The notes beneath the pieces were generated by a model. It saw only the letters and a list, made by a program, of their open reading frames with translations, was not told where the DNA came from and made no database searches. 64,000 nt of DNA from Dorea_A sp016295505 (GTDB lineage Bacteria > Bacillota > Clostridia > Lachnospirales > Lachnospiraceae), in assembly GCF_039832105.1 (NCBI RefSeq), contig NZ_JBDOHS010000008.1, forward strand, positions 1 through 64,000, given 5' to 3'. The position numbers and the translations under genes are program-made. Of the stretch, positions 43,624 to 53,133 are shown in pieces; position 1 is the stretch's first letter, and the number at the start of each line of letters is the position of its first letter.

Positions 43624-44796
43624 CTATTCCTCTGTATCATCTACTTCTTCAAATTCGATCTCCGGATCTTCTTCTGTATATTCTTCCTCGTAAGGCTCTT
43701 CATATTCCTCTTCATAGACACCTTCACTCAGTTCCATATAGTTTTCCGGAAGTTCGCCGGACTCAATCGCCTGTGTCTCACTCTTAATATCGATCTTATA
43801 TCCGGTAAGTCTTGCTGCCAGTCTTGCATTCTGTCCCTCTTTACCAATTGCCAGAGACAGCTGATAATCCGGAACGATTACACTTGCAGTCTTTTCATCC
43901 GGATCTGCCATTACAGAGATGACTTTTGCCGGACTCAGAGCATTTTCAATAAAGATTGCCGGATTATCACTCCAGTTAATGATATCGATCTTCTCTTCAT
44001 GAAGTTCGTTGACGATAGCATTTACCCGGGCTCCGTTCATACCTACACATGCACCTACCGGGTCGACATCCGGATCGTTGGACCATACTGCAATCTTGGT
44101 TCTGCTTCCTGCTTCTCTGGCGATACTCTTGATCTCTACGATACCGTCTTTCACTTCCGTTACCTCTGATTCAAACAGACGTTTTACCAATTCCGGATGC
44201 GTACGTGATACCAGAATCTTCGGTCCTTTCGTTGTATTCTTTACTTCTACAATATACAGTTTGATACGGTCTGTCGGTTTGAATACCTCGCCTTTCACCT
44301 GCTCATTCTCTGTCAGCATTGCATCTGCCTTGCCAAGGTTAACGCTGATATTTTTTCCGACATAACGCTGTACAACACCTGTAACGATATCTTTCTCTTT
44401 TTCAAAATACTGATCATATACGACTTTCCGTTCTTCTTCACGGATTTTCTGAAGAATCAGGTTTTTCGCATTCTGTGTTGCGATACGCCCGAATGCTTTG
44501 GATTCGATCGGAACATGAACCACATCACCAACCTCATATTTACTGTCAATCTGCTTTGCGGCTTCCAGACTGATCTGCTCAAGCTTATCTTCCACCTCTT
44601 CTACAACCGTCTTTTCTGCATACAGCTGATAATCACAGGTTTCTCTGTCCATGATCAGTTTGATATTGTCCGTCTTTCCAAAATGATTCTTACATGCATT
44701 CATAAGAGAATTTTCAATTGCATCCAGCAGCGTCTCTTTGCTGATGTCTTTCTCTCTCTCCAGGATATTCAATGCTTCTAATAATTCTGTATTCAT
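43624..44796 (-). CDS. nusA: Transcription termination/antitermination factor NusA
   Basis: NusA binds RNA polymerase and nascent RNA and affects pausing and termination. The 390-residue protein has the N-terminal polymerase-binding domain, an S1 domain (DIVTGVVQRYVGKNISVNLG), and two KH domains with GACVGMNGARVNAIVNEL and AIGKEGQNARLAARLTGYKIDI (key parts). A strongly acidic Glu-rich tail of about 35 residues follows. AGGAGG precedes the ATG. Confidence 0.95.
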   Translation of the reverse strand: MNTELLEALNILEREKDISKETLLDAIENSLMNACKNHFGKTDNIKLIMDRETCDYQLYAEKTVVEEVEDKLEQISLEAAKQIDSKYEVGDVVHVPIESKAFGRIATQNAKNLILQKIREEERKVVYDQYFEKEKDIVTGVVQRYVGKNISVNLGKADAMLTENEQVKGEVFKPTDRIKLYIVEVKNTTKGPKILVSRTHPELVKRLFESEVTEVKDGIVEIKSIAREAGSRTKIAVWSNDPDVDPVGACVGMNGARVNAIVNELHEEKIDIINWSDNPAIFIENALSPAKVISVMADPDEKTASVIVPDYQLSLAIGKEGQNARLAARLTGYKIDIKSETQAIESGELPENYMELSEGVYEEEYEEPYEEEYTEEDPEIEFEEVDDTEE

Positions 44797-44820
44797 GATA
44801 TTTCCTCCTTTTACTGATCC

Positions 44821-45288
44821 TTAAAAATCAAAAGCCAGTCGAATCAAAGCAATATTGCTTTTTTCAAATGTCTTTTCTGTTCCGTTTTCCATCTCTATCG
44901 TTACTGTCGTTTCATCATAAGCTCTGAGAATACCGGTAAATTCTTTCTGTTTTTCAATCATGCGATAAGTGCGGATCTCAACCTCTTCGCCAAGACTCCG
45001 CTTAAAGTCTTTCTCCTTTTTCAGTGGTCTTCCAAGTCCCGGGGAACTGACTTCCAGAATATATGCATCATCAATATAATCCTTTTCATCCAGAATATCT
45101 GAAAGTTTTCTGCTCACCGTCTCACAGTCATTTACCGTAATTCCGCCCGGCTTATCGATATATGCACGCAGATACCAGTTGCTTCCTTCTTTTACATATT
45201 CCACATCCACCAGTTCAAATCCATGTTCTTCCACGATCGGCTGCAAAATCTCTTCTGTTTTCTGTTCGTAAACTTCTCTTTTTGACAA
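44821..45288 (-). CDS. rimP: Ribosome maturation factor RimP
   Basis: RimP helps assemble the 30S subunit. The protein shows VDVEYVKEGSNWYLRAYIDKPGG (key part LRAYIDKPGG), LEVSSPGLGRPLKKEKDF and a C-terminal SH3-like domain. TTG 45288 is chosen as start: AAGGAGG lies nine bases upstream and the resulting 155-residue protein has the normal family length. The longer open frame runs through a perfect hairpin and is not coding. It leads the rimP-nusA-infB operon. Confidence 0.93.
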   Translation of the reverse strand: MSKREVYEQKTEEILQPIVEEHGFELVDVEYVKEGSNWYLRAYIDKPGGITVNDCETVSRKLSDILDEKDYIDDAYILEVSSPGLGRPLKKEKDFKRSLGEEVEIRTYRMIEKQKEFTGILRAYDETTVTIEMENGTEKTFEKSNIALIRLAFDF

Positions 45289-45315
45289 TGTAAAATTCCT
45301 CCTTATCAAACAAAG

Positions 45316-45340
45316 AAGAGTGAACTTTGCGTTCACTCTT
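45316..45340 (-). promoter_or_regulatory. Leader hairpin of the rimP-nusA-infB operon
   Basis: A perfect 10-bp stem AAGAGTGAAC/GTTCACTCTT with a 5-base loop lies between the promoter and the rimP ribosome binding site. It is followed on the minus strand by CTTTGTTTG, a poor T-run, so it may act as an attenuator or partial terminator. NusA autoregulation through this site would be plausible but is not shown. Confidence 0.6.
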
Positions 45341-45369
45341 CTGCCGATTGACTTATGTTACTAGAAATA

Positions 45370-45398
45370 AGTATAGCACTTCATATCCTGAAAATCAA
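45370..45398 (-). promoter_or_regulatory. Sigma-A promoter of the rimP-nusA-infB operon
   Basis: On the minus strand -35 TTGATT (45393-45398), 17-bp spacer ending in TGC, and -10 TATACT (45370-45375), so the -10 is also extended. Nine genes downstream (rimP to ribF) are closely spaced. Confidence 0.75.
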
Positions 45399-45444
45399 GC
45401 GTTTCTTCAAGAAATCTCTTTTTTTGCAAAATCTATCTTATCTC

Positions 45445-46281
45445 CTATACGTCTCCGTTTTTAAATGCCATCATCATTTCATTTGTAAGGCTTAAGTCTT
45501 CTTCCTTTACCGGCATCTTCTCCCGTTCAAACCATTCCGCCAGAGCAAGCTCATCCTGATCCAGCGTAATAGAATCATCTCCGTCTAATTCGCAGAAAAA
45601 TCCAAGCAGCAGTGTATCTGTAAATGACCACGGCTGACTTTTATAGTATCGGATATTTTTTACTTTCAGACCAACTTCCTCCATAACTTCTCTGCGAACG
45701 GTCTCCTCAATCGACTCCCCGATTTCATTAAATCCTGCAAGAAGTGCATACTTTTTATATTCTCTTCCGGCATATTTTGACATCAGAATCTTATTACCAT
45801 GTGTCAGCCCGATGATGACTGCCGGACAGATCTTCGGAAATTCCATCAGTCCACACTGCGGACAACGCATCATACGCTCCTTTTCATCCTGAATCATAGG
45901 CTCTCCGCATCGGCCACAGTAACGCCGTGACTGATACCAGCGATAGAGCTGCCATCCTGTCACAGCCGCGAACTGCCGGTATTTGGGTCTGGCACTTCGA
46001 AAATACTGCTTATCTTCCAGGTGATATTCCGGAAAATCATCCGGATCAATTCCATCCGCCAGATAGTATCTCTGACCGTCGATGGAAAACAGATAAGTAT
46101 AATTTTCCCAGATCTCACTGCTGTATTTTTTTGCCTCACCAAACGTCAGAAAGGCAATCTCATCATCTTCTGTCCTGATCAGTATTTTTCTTCCTTCATA
46201 ATATAACAGTATACTGTCATCTTCCGGCGGCTGCGGTCGATATTCATTTCTATATTCATGTGGTTCAATATTCTGTATCAT
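45445..46281 (-). CDS. nudC: NUDIX hydrolase, NudC-like NAD diphosphatase
   Basis: The protein has a zinc ribbon CGRCG...CPQCG (about residues 121-142), a NUDIX box GFNEIGESIEETVRREVMEEVG (key part REVMEEVG), and the NudC-type motif SQPWSFTDTLLLGF that follows the box. NudC hydrolyses NADH or NAD and removes NAD caps from RNA. The 278-residue length fits. It starts 5 bp after the topoisomerase subunit A gene, so it is probably cotranscribed with it. Confidence 0.88.
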   Translation of the reverse strand: MIQNIEPHEYRNEYRPQPPEDDSILLYYEGRKILIRTEDDEIAFLTFGEAKKYSSEIWENYTYLFSIDGQRYYLADGIDPDDFPEYHLEDKQYFRSARPKYRQFAAVTGWQLYRWYQSRRYCGRCGEPMIQDEKERMMRCPQCGLMEFPKICPAVIIGLTHGNKILMSKYAGREYKKYALLAGFNEIGESIEETVRREVMEEVGLKVKNIRYYKSQPWSFTDTLLLGFFCELDGDDSITLDQDELALAEWFEREKMPVKEEDLSLTNEMMMAFKNGDV

Positions 46282-46286
46282 ATTGT

Positions 46287-48527
46287 TTATCCTCTGTATT
46301 TCGTCCCGTTTCCATCCCGCTTTGCGAGCTTCAACCGATTCAGTGTTACTTCTTTTTCATTATATGTGATTTTGCACTCTGTTCCTTCCTCAAACAGATA
46401 TGCCTGTTCCAGTTCATCATTCTTTTTCAGACGAATTCCGCGTACTCCGACAGCTCCTTTTTTCTTATCCGTTACCTCTTCCGCCAAAAAGCGAAGGAAA
46501 TATCCATCTTTGGTCTGCAATACGATCTGCTGATTATCTGTAATGACCTGAACACTGACAAGTTCATCCTCCGGCTGAAGTTTTGTTGCTGCAATCGTTC
46601 GTTTTGCGACCTGGAATTCTGTTCCCTCTACTTTTTTGATCATTCCCTGCTTTGTGGCAAAAAGAATCTTCGCATAACGCATCTGCTCTGCATCGCACAG
46701 ATAGACGATCTCTTCCTGCGTACTGTCATAATTGCTCACATTGTCAATCGGAAGTCCTTTATCCCGGAACTTTCCATATGGAAGATCCATAACCTTGATC
46801 TGATGCATCTTTCCGGTATTGGTAAATAGACAGATCTTTCCGGTATTCATACAGCTGAATATATATTTGTTCTCATGATCAGCTGCTTCTTTATTCCTCT
46901 CATAGGTGCTTGTATCCACAGTTTTTGCATATCCGAATCGATCCATCAGGAAGATCACTTCCTGTTCCTCGACTTTCTTTTCCTCATACACTGCTTCTTC
47001 GGCATTTTCAATGACTGTGCGACGCTTTGTCGCATATTCCTTCTTTATCTTATCCAGATCTTCTATGATCACATTGGCCATAGAATCATAGTGATTCAGG
47101 ATGTCCTCGAATTTTGCAATGTTTTTCAGAGTCTCTTCATGTTCTTTCATCAGAGCTTCGATCTCCAGACCAATCAGCTTATACAGACGCATTTCAAGAA
47201 TCGCAGTCGCCTGCCTCTCTGTAAACCGGAGCATAGAAGCCATCTTTTTGGAAATACCGGACTTAAACTTGATATTCTCTGTAATTCCTTTGGTCAGACA
47301 TGCTTTTGCATCCTTGATGTTCTGACTTCCGCGCAGGATTTCAATAATCAGATCTATGACATCACATGCTTTGATCAGACCTTCCTGGATCTCTTTTTTA
47401 TCCCGCTCTTTTTTCAGAAGTGTCTGATACTTTCTGGTTGCCATCTCAAACTGAAAATCCACGTGATGTTCAATGATCCGCTTAAGCCCCATCGTTTCCG
47501 GTCTTCCGTCTGCTACTGCAAGCATATTTACTCCGAATGTATCTTCCAGACGCGTCTTTTTGTAAAGCATATTCGTCAGATTCTCTACATCCGCCCCTTT
47601 TTTCAGTTCAATGACAATCCGGATTCCTTCTTTGGATGACTGATTGGAGATATCTACAATGTCTGTCGTTTTCTTAGTTTCTACCAGAGCACAGACATCA
47701 TTCAGAAACTTACCGATCCCGGCTCCGATCATTGTGTATGGGATCTCTGTAATGACCAGGCGCTTCTTACCGCCTTTCATATCTTCGACCTCTACTTTTC
47801 CACGGATCTTGATCTTTCCGGTCCCCGTCTCATAGATCTGCAGAAGATCATCCTTGTTAACAACAATTCCGCCGGTCGGAAAATCCGGCCCCTTGATGTA
47901 CTTCATCAGCTGTCTCGTGCTGATCTCATCATTTTTCATATATGCTTTAACGCCATCGATCACTTCTTCCAGATTGTGCGTCGGAATACTGGTCGCCATA
48001 CCAACCGCAATTCCCTCCGCTCCGTTTATCAGCAGGTTCGGAATACGAACCGGAAGCACCTGCGGTTCCTTTTCCGTCTCATCGAAGTTCGGAACAAAGT
48101 CAACGATATCTTTATCCAGATCTGCCAGATACGCTTCCTGCGTGATCTTTGCAAGACGTGCTTCCGTATAACGCATAGCTGCGGCTCCGTCTCCTTCAAT
48201 GGATCCGAAATTGCCGTGTCCGTCGACCAGTATCCTTCCCTTTTTAAAATCCTGCGCCATAACAACCAGCGCTTCATAGATAGAACTGTCCCCATGCGGA
48301 TGGTATTTACCCATGGTGTCTCCGACGATACGGGCACATTTCCGGTACGGCTTATCGTATCGGATTCCAAGCTCGTACATGTCATAAAGCGTACGCCTCT
48401 GTACCGGCTTTAATCCGTCTCTGACATCCGGCAGAGCACGGGAAACGATGACACTCATCGCATAATCTATATATGATTTTTTCATTACATCAGAATATTC
48501 CGTTCTGATTATCTGTGAATCCTGCAT
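46287..48527 (-). CDS. parC: Type II topoisomerase subunit A, topoisomerase IV-like
   Basis: The 746-residue protein is a GyrA/ParC subunit that cuts and rejoins DNA. Catalytic Tyr120 lies in AAMRYTEARL; the quinolone-region residues are Ser81 and Glu85 in HGDSSIYE. The C-terminal blades contain no canonical GyrA box (QRRGGKG type); the corresponding places read AKRTIAATK and DKKKGAVGV. This favours a decatenating topoisomerase IV over gyrase, which is normally encoded near dnaA. The partner B subunit is just upstream. The ParC name is probable, not certain. Confidence 0.82.
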   Translation of the reverse strand: MQDSQIIRTEYSDVMKKSYIDYAMSVIVSRALPDVRDGLKPVQRRTLYDMYELGIRYDKPYRKCARIVGDTMGKYHPHGDSSIYEALVVMAQDFKKGRILVDGHGNFGSIEGDGAAAMRYTEARLAKITQEAYLADLDKDIVDFVPNFDETEKEPQVLPVRIPNLLINGAEGIAVGMATSIPTHNLEEVIDGVKAYMKNDEISTRQLMKYIKGPDFPTGGIVVNKDDLLQIYETGTGKIKIRGKVEVEDMKGGKKRLVITEIPYTMIGAGIGKFLNDVCALVETKKTTDIVDISNQSSKEGIRIVIELKKGADVENLTNMLYKKTRLEDTFGVNMLAVADGRPETMGLKRIIEHHVDFQFEMATRKYQTLLKKERDKKEIQEGLIKACDVIDLIIEILRGSQNIKDAKACLTKGITENIKFKSGISKKMASMLRFTERQATAILEMRLYKLIGLEIEALMKEHEETLKNIAKFEDILNHYDSMANVIIEDLDKIKKEYATKRRTVIENAEEAVYEEKKVEEQEVIFLMDRFGYAKTVDTSTYERNKEAADHENKYIFSCMNTGKICLFTNTGKMHQIKVMDLPYGKFRDKGLPIDNVSNYDSTQEEIVYLCDAEQMRYAKILFATKQGMIKKVEGTEFQVAKRTIAATKLQPEDELVSVQVITDNQQIVLQTKDGYFLRFLAEEVTDKKKGAVGVRGIRLKKNDELEQAYLFEEGTECKITYNEKEVTLNRLKLAKRDGNGTKYRG

Positions 48528-48576
48528 TTTTTATCTCCTACACTTCTCCAACACGTTTCTATACATATTTTCCTTT

Positions 48577-50499
48577 TTAAATATCAAGCTCCGCTTCTGT
48601 AGCATTTTCAAAGATGAATGTTCTTCTTGGCGGTACCTCAGAACCCATCAGCATCTCTGTCACACTGGAGGCCATTCTTGCATCCTCGATCTCAACCAGC
48701 TTCAGCATCCGGGTCTCTGGATTCAGCGTAGTCTCCCACAGCTGTTCAGCATCCATTTCTCCAAGACCTTTGTATCTCTGAAGTGTAAACGGGCCCTCAT
48801 GGGTCTTTCGATATCGCTCCAGTGCCTTATCATCGTACAGATATTCCTCTTCTCCCTTTTTGGGCATAGCCTTATATAGAGGAGGCATCGCAATATATAC
48901 GTGTCCCTCATAGATCAGTTCCGGCATAAATCGATAAAAAAGTGTAAGAAGCAATGTCGAAATGTGTGCTCCGTCCACGTCGGCATCCGCCATGATAATA
49001 ATCTTGTCATAACGAAGCTTTTTTATATCAAAGTCATTGCCGTATCCTTCCGAAAATCCACAGCCAAATGCATTGATCATGGTCTTGATCTCTGCATTTG
49101 CAAGAACCTTATCAATGCTCGCTTTTTCCACATTCAGGATCTTTCCCCGAATCGGCAGAATCGCCTGATACATCCTGTCGCGTGCCGTCTTTGCAGATCC
49201 TCCCGCAGAATCTCCCTCGACAATAAAGATCTCACACTTGCCGGCATCTCTGCTCTCACAGTTGGCAAGCTTTCCGTTGCTGTCAAAAGAATACTTCTGC
49301 TTTGTCAGAAGATTCGTCTTGGCACGTTCTTCTGTTTTCCGGATCTTTGCTGCCTTCTCGGCGCAGCCGATGACTTTTTTCAGCGTCTCCAGATTACGGT
49401 CAAAATACCGGATGATCTCATCATTTGTCACCTTACTGCAGGCTTTCGCCGCATCCGGATTGTCAAGCTTTGTCTTGGTCTGCCCTTCAAATCTCGGATC
49501 CGGATGTTTGATCGAAACAATCGCCGTCATCCCATTTCGTATATCTGCACCTGTAAAATTAGAATCCTTTTCCTTCAGGATCCCCAACTCTCTGGCATAC
49601 TGGTTGATCACAGTTGTAAAAGTAGTCTTAAATCCGGTCAGATGTGTTCCGCCTTCCGCGTTATAGATATTGTTGCAGAATCCAAGAACATTCTCATGAA
49701 ATTCATTCACATACTGAAATGCCACTTCTACCTCAATGCCTTCTGCTGTTCCTTTAAAGTATACCGGCTCATGCACCGACTCATTCTTACTGTTCAGTTC
49801 ACGGATAAATCCCAGAATCCCATCCGGCTCGTGGTACACAATATGTTCCACTTCGTTTCCGCGCCTGTCTTCAAATATGATCGTAAGGGATGGATTCAGA
49901 TATGCCGTCTCATGCATACGGCTTTTTACTTCTTCGGCTTTAAATCTTGTCTTTTCAAATATGGTATCATCCGGCAGAAAGTTGACCTTCGTACCGGTTT
50001 TTCTCGTCTTTGCAATCTTTGGAAGCAGTCCGTCTTCCAGTTCGATGACCGGCTTTCCCCTCTCATATCTGTCATGATGCACATAGCCATCTCTGCTGAT
50101 CTCCACATCCATGTACACAGAAAGTGCATTGACAACAGAGGAGCCCACTCCATGAAGTCCTCCACTGGTCTTATATGCAGAATCATCAAACTTACCACCT
50201 GCATGAAGTGTCGTGTATACCACTCGTTCTGCGGAAACACCTGTTGCATGAAGGTCAACCGGAACTCCACGTCCATTATCCGCTACCGTTGCAGACCCGT
50301 CCTTTTCCAGCGTCACGCGGATCTCACTGCAGTATCCGGCCAGATGCTCGTCCACAGAATTATCAACAATTTCATAGATCAGATGATTCAATCCCTTTGT
50401 TGATACACTTCCTATATACATTCCCGGTCTTTTTCTGACCGCTTCCAGTCCCTCCAAGATGGCAATACTCTCTGCATCATATGTATTCTTTTTCGCCAT
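48577..50499 (-). CDS. parE: Type II topoisomerase subunit B, topoisomerase IV-like
   Basis: This is the ATPase subunit of the enzyme completed by the downstream gene. The GHKL domain shows EIVDNSVDEHLAG, DNGRGVPVD and TSGGLHGVGSSVVNALS; the TOPRIM domain shows EGDSAGGSAKTARDR and ADADVDGAHI; the end has RYKGLGEMDAEQLWETT. ATG 50499 with AAAGGA ten bases upstream gives 640 residues, the usual length; the open frame's earlier ATG has no site. The parE-parC order and separation of 49 bp fit an operon. Confidence 0.85.
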   Translation of the reverse strand: MAKKNTYDAESIAILEGLEAVRKRPGMYIGSVSTKGLNHLIYEIVDNSVDEHLAGYCSEIRVTLEKDGSATVADNGRGVPVDLHATGVSAERVVYTTLHAGGKFDDSAYKTSGGLHGVGSSVVNALSVYMDVEISRDGYVHHDRYERGKPVIELEDGLLPKIAKTRKTGTKVNFLPDDTIFEKTRFKAEEVKSRMHETAYLNPSLTIIFEDRRGNEVEHIVYHEPDGILGFIRELNSKNESVHEPVYFKGTAEGIEVEVAFQYVNEFHENVLGFCNNIYNAEGGTHLTGFKTTFTTVINQYARELGILKEKDSNFTGADIRNGMTAIVSIKHPDPRFEGQTKTKLDNPDAAKACSKVTNDEIIRYFDRNLETLKKVIGCAEKAAKIRKTEERAKTNLLTKQKYSFDSNGKLANCESRDAGKCEIFIVEGDSAGGSAKTARDRMYQAILPIRGKILNVEKASIDKVLANAEIKTMINAFGCGFSEGYGNDFDIKKLRYDKIIIMADADVDGAHISTLLLTLFYRFMPELIYEGHVYIAMPPLYKAMPKKGEEEYLYDDKALERYRKTHEGPFTLQRYKGLGEMDAEQLWETTLNPETRMLKLVEIEDARMASSVTEMLMGSEVPPRRTFIFENATEAELDI

Positions 50500-50650
50500 T
50501 CCTACTATATCCTTTCTATGCTCTTCCGTCTGCTTCACAGACTTTTCCATGCTGCGATTATATTAGCACACAAAAAATGTATTCGTCTACACTAACTCTT
50601 TTTTTCTTCCGAAGCCATGCAAAACAGATCATGATAAAAAGGTGATATAT

Positions 50651-51838
50651 TCACTTTGTCAACACGATACTCAGCGTGTCAGCAAGGACTTCCATCGCAT
50701 TTTTCATCTCTTCCACCGTATTCGTCTGAGCTCCGGCCTCAATCAGCAGTGTCTTTGGTTTAACATGCATATTGTACCGATATGCCCGAAGGAATATATG
50801 TCTGGTAAAGCCGGGATACTTGTTCGTTGCTGCAATCTGCATCTGAAGGGAAAATGCCAGATTATCTTCTATGTATGGGTTCGCCAGATAACTGATGTCT
50901 CCATTTGCTCTCGTCCTGCTCAGCCCGTTAAAAAACATGATCTGCGCCGTTGGTTTTCCATTGATCTGCGTTACCAGATGTGTGGTATCTGCAACCCCGT
51001 CACGATGCAGATCAATGACAACCTCTATACTCGGATTTGCTGAAAGAATGGCCTGAATCTCCGGTTCTGCCAGCTGATACGCCTTACTCCTGTCCAGTTT
51101 TCCGTCCACATAATCATATACACCTGTATGATGCAATGTTTCAATTCCGTATTTCTGATTCAGTATTGACGCCAGATAGCTTCCGATTCCAACGATCGTG
51201 GTATTTACATCTCCTGCAATCGAGTCAGCAAAAGCCTCCTGGGAATGCGTATGATAGATCAGTACCTTGGGACCATCAGACAAGGCATTGATCTTCAGGT
51301 CTTTTGCCAGAAGCTTCTGCGCATTTAACAGTTCCGGATCTGCCATGGTACTGCTGTCAACGGTATAAAAATTGCCAAGCAGATACTCATAGTCGGACAG
51401 TTTCTCCATAGAAGTATCGATCGCCGTTCCGGAAGTAGTGACGATTTCCTGAGACTGTATATCTTCACCGATCAGATTCCCGTTTTCATCGATGGCATTT
51501 TCATCATTTGCCTGTTTTGCAAGTATCATCTCATAAGTTTCCTGATCCTCAATATCCGTCAGAACTGCTTTTTTCTCCTCTGTATACATCCCCAGGGGAA
51601 TCAGCTGCATGGCTTTCCCTGCAATCCACTGATGAAACGACACCTGTTTTTCTTCTTCCACATATACAAATGATGCAAGATATGTCTGTTTTGCAACATC
51701 CATCACAAGATAATTCATATGATCCATAATCTCTTCTTCTGCCGGCTTCGGACTCTTTCCCGCCAGATATACCGCACCGATACCGGCAGCAGCGATCACA
51801 GCCATTCTGGCAAACTGTTGTTTTTGCTTTGCGCCCAC
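50651..51838 (-). CDS. spoIIP: Stage II sporulation protein P
   Basis: SpoIIP is an amidase and endopeptidase that thins septal peptidoglycan with SpoIID during engulfment. One N-terminal membrane segment (about 11-28) is followed by a linker and the catalytic domain with YHTHSQEAF (about 225-233) and VVIDLHRDG, which provide the zinc ligands. The start is read as GTG 51838, with AAAGG about 12 bases upstream. The gene follows gpr by 52 bp, as in Bacillus, so the two are probably cotranscribed. Confidence 0.93.
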   Translation of the reverse strand: MGAKQKQQFARMAVIAAAGIGAVYLAGKSPKPAEEEIMDHMNYLVMDVAKQTYLASFVYVEEEKQVSFHQWIAGKAMQLIPLGMYTEEKKAVLTDIEDQETYEMILAKQANDENAIDENGNLIGEDIQSQEIVTTSGTAIDTSMEKLSDYEYLLGNFYTVDSSTMADPELLNAQKLLAKDLKINALSDGPKVLIYHTHSQEAFADSIAGDVNTTIVGIGSYLASILNQKYGIETLHHTGVYDYVDGKLDRSKAYQLAEPEIQAILSANPSIEVVIDLHRDGVADTTHLVTQINGKPTAQIMFFNGLSRTRANGDISYLANPYIEDNLAFSLQMQIAATNKYPGFTRHIFLRAYRYNMHVKPKTLLIEAGAQTNTVEEMKNAMEVLADTLSIVLTK

Positions 51839-51890
51839 GTCATCACTCTGCCTTTCCTTCTTCTATCACTATATGAGCAGATTTTCCTTA

Positions 51891-52871
51891 TTATGAGCAT
51901 GTCCCTCCGGAAAGAAGAATGTTTAACGATTCTGATATGGTATAACTGATCCTTTTTACGGTCTCATCGATATCCTTTGGTGTCACAAATAAGCCGTTCA
52001 GATGCGGCGAGATCAGTTCTCTGATCAGCTCATATTTCTCTGCCGCATTATACCCCTGCATTACTACACCCACTCCTTTCAGCGTCTCTGAACTTTCCAG
52101 TGCAGCGATCAGATTTTCCATCGTATCATTGACAATTGTTGCTGCGTCCACAACCGTGGGTACACCTATTGCAATCACCGGAACTCCAACCGTCTCTCTG
52201 GTGATCGCATTTCGATGGTTTCCAACTCCTGAGCCCGGATGGATCCCTGTATCGGCAATCTGAATCGTACGGTTCAGCCGTCTGGAACTTCGCGCAGCAA
52301 GCGCATCTATCGCAATAATCAGATCCGGTTTTGTCTCCGTCACAATTCCTTTCATAATCTCAACCGTCTCCATACCGGTCTGTGCCATCACACCCGGCAC
52401 AATGGCACTTACCAGGCGGATATCATCCTCTCCGATCGCATATTTTCCATATTCACGTACAATATGCCTGGTAATATTCAGATGATCTACAACATACGGG
52501 CCAAGCGCATCCGGAGTTACTTTTCGATTCCCCAGGCCTGCTATGAGTACTGAACAGTCCTTTTCTCTTTTTCCGACAAGCTTTTTCACAAACGTCTCCA
52601 GGTATCCGGAAAGCTCTTTCGAAACCTCCCGGTGATAATCTTCATCCGGAACGACCATGTTCGGAACTTCCATCGTAATGTAAGTACCAACCGGCTTTTG
52701 CATGATTCTGGCACCTTTTTCCGTTTCAATCTTTACTGTAGTGACTTTGATCTCCTTTTCTTCATTATAGGACTCCTCCAGTACAACTCCCTGGACTTCC
52801 ACGTGATCAGATTCAAATCGTTCTTTCTGCTCCAGTGCCAGATCTGTTCGAATACTGTATTTTTCAATCAT
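51891..52871 (-). CDS. gpr: Germination protease GPR
   Basis: GPR is the aspartic-type protease that degrades small acid-soluble spore proteins at germination. The 326-residue zymogen has the N-terminal processing region SIRTDLALE (residues 6-14), GLGNRKVTPDALGP, DALAARSSRRLNRTIQI and the metal/substrate region TGIHPGSGVGNHR. An AAAGGA site precedes the ATG. It is divergent from rpsT, the arrangement seen in Bacillus. A forespore (sigma-G) promoter is expected, but I could not recognise one with confidence. Confidence 0.95.
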   Translation of the reverse strand: MIEKYSIRTDLALEQKERFESDHVEVQGVVLEESYNEEKEIKVTTVKIETEKGARIMQKPVGTYITMEVPNMVVPDEDYHREVSKELSGYLETFVKKLVGKREKDCSVLIAGLGNRKVTPDALGPYVVDHLNITRHIVREYGKYAIGEDDIRLVSAIVPGVMAQTGMETVEIMKGIVTETKPDLIIAIDALAARSSRRLNRTIQIADTGIHPGSGVGNHRNAITRETVGVPVIAIGVPTVVDAATIVNDTMENLIAALESSETLKGVGVVMQGYNAAEKYELIRELISPHLNGLFVTPKDIDETVKRISYTISESLNILLSGGTCS

Positions 52872-52930
52872 GATGTTTTCCTTTCCTGATATTATTATTG
52901 TCCTTCGCTTCGCAGCTACCCTCCGCTTCT

Positions 52931-52976
52931 CATCAGTTCAGACGCGCCCATAATAGAGATTATGGCTGAACTGATG
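52931..52976. repeat. Long imperfect palindrome between gpr and rpsT
   Basis: Outer arms CATCAGTTCAG/CTGAACTGATG pair perfectly over 11 bp; inner arms CCATAAT/ATTATGG pair over 7 bp with loop AGAG. A single 6-base bulge, ACGCGC (52942-52947), separates them on one side. There is no T-run on either strand, so it is not a standard terminator. It lies in the 262-bp divergent gpr-rpsT region and may be a regulatory site. Confidence 0.7.
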
Positions 52977-53011
52977 GTTTATATTTTTTCCAATATTTTG
53001 AGAAATATGTA

Positions 53012-53040
53012 TTGACAGAACACAATACTTGGCCTAAAAT
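53012..53040 (+). promoter_or_regulatory. Sigma-A promoter of rpsT
   Basis: Perfect -35 TTGACA (53012-53017), 17-bp spacer, -10 TAAAAT (53035-53040). It is the only plus-strand promoter assigned in the window. Confidence 0.85.
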
Positions 53041-53052
53041 AGATTCGTATGT

Positions 53053-53085
53053 TTCGTTAGAACGTCCGTGTCCGGCTCTAACGAA
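53053..53085 (+). promoter_or_regulatory. Leader hairpin of rpsT
   Basis: A perfect 9-bp stem TTCGTTAGA/TCTAACGAA closes a GC-rich 15-base loop, just after the start of transcription and 48 bp before the rpsT start codon. It has no T-run. S20 autoregulates its own translation in E. coli; a similar function here is possible. Confidence 0.5.
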
Positions 53086-53133
53086 CTGGAAAATCGACAA
53101 AGATCGAAATATATGATATCGGAGGTGGACAAA

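Noticed and set aside
48901..50403. 500-codon plus-strand open frame opposite parE
   Set aside because: Antisense shadow of the topoisomerase gene, with no family resemblance and no ribosome binding site.
46287..50499. DNA gyrase (gyrA/gyrB) as the name for the topoisomerase pair
   Set aside because: The GyrA box is missing, the gene order is B then A away from any dnaA, and the neighbours are not replication genes; topoisomerase IV fits better.
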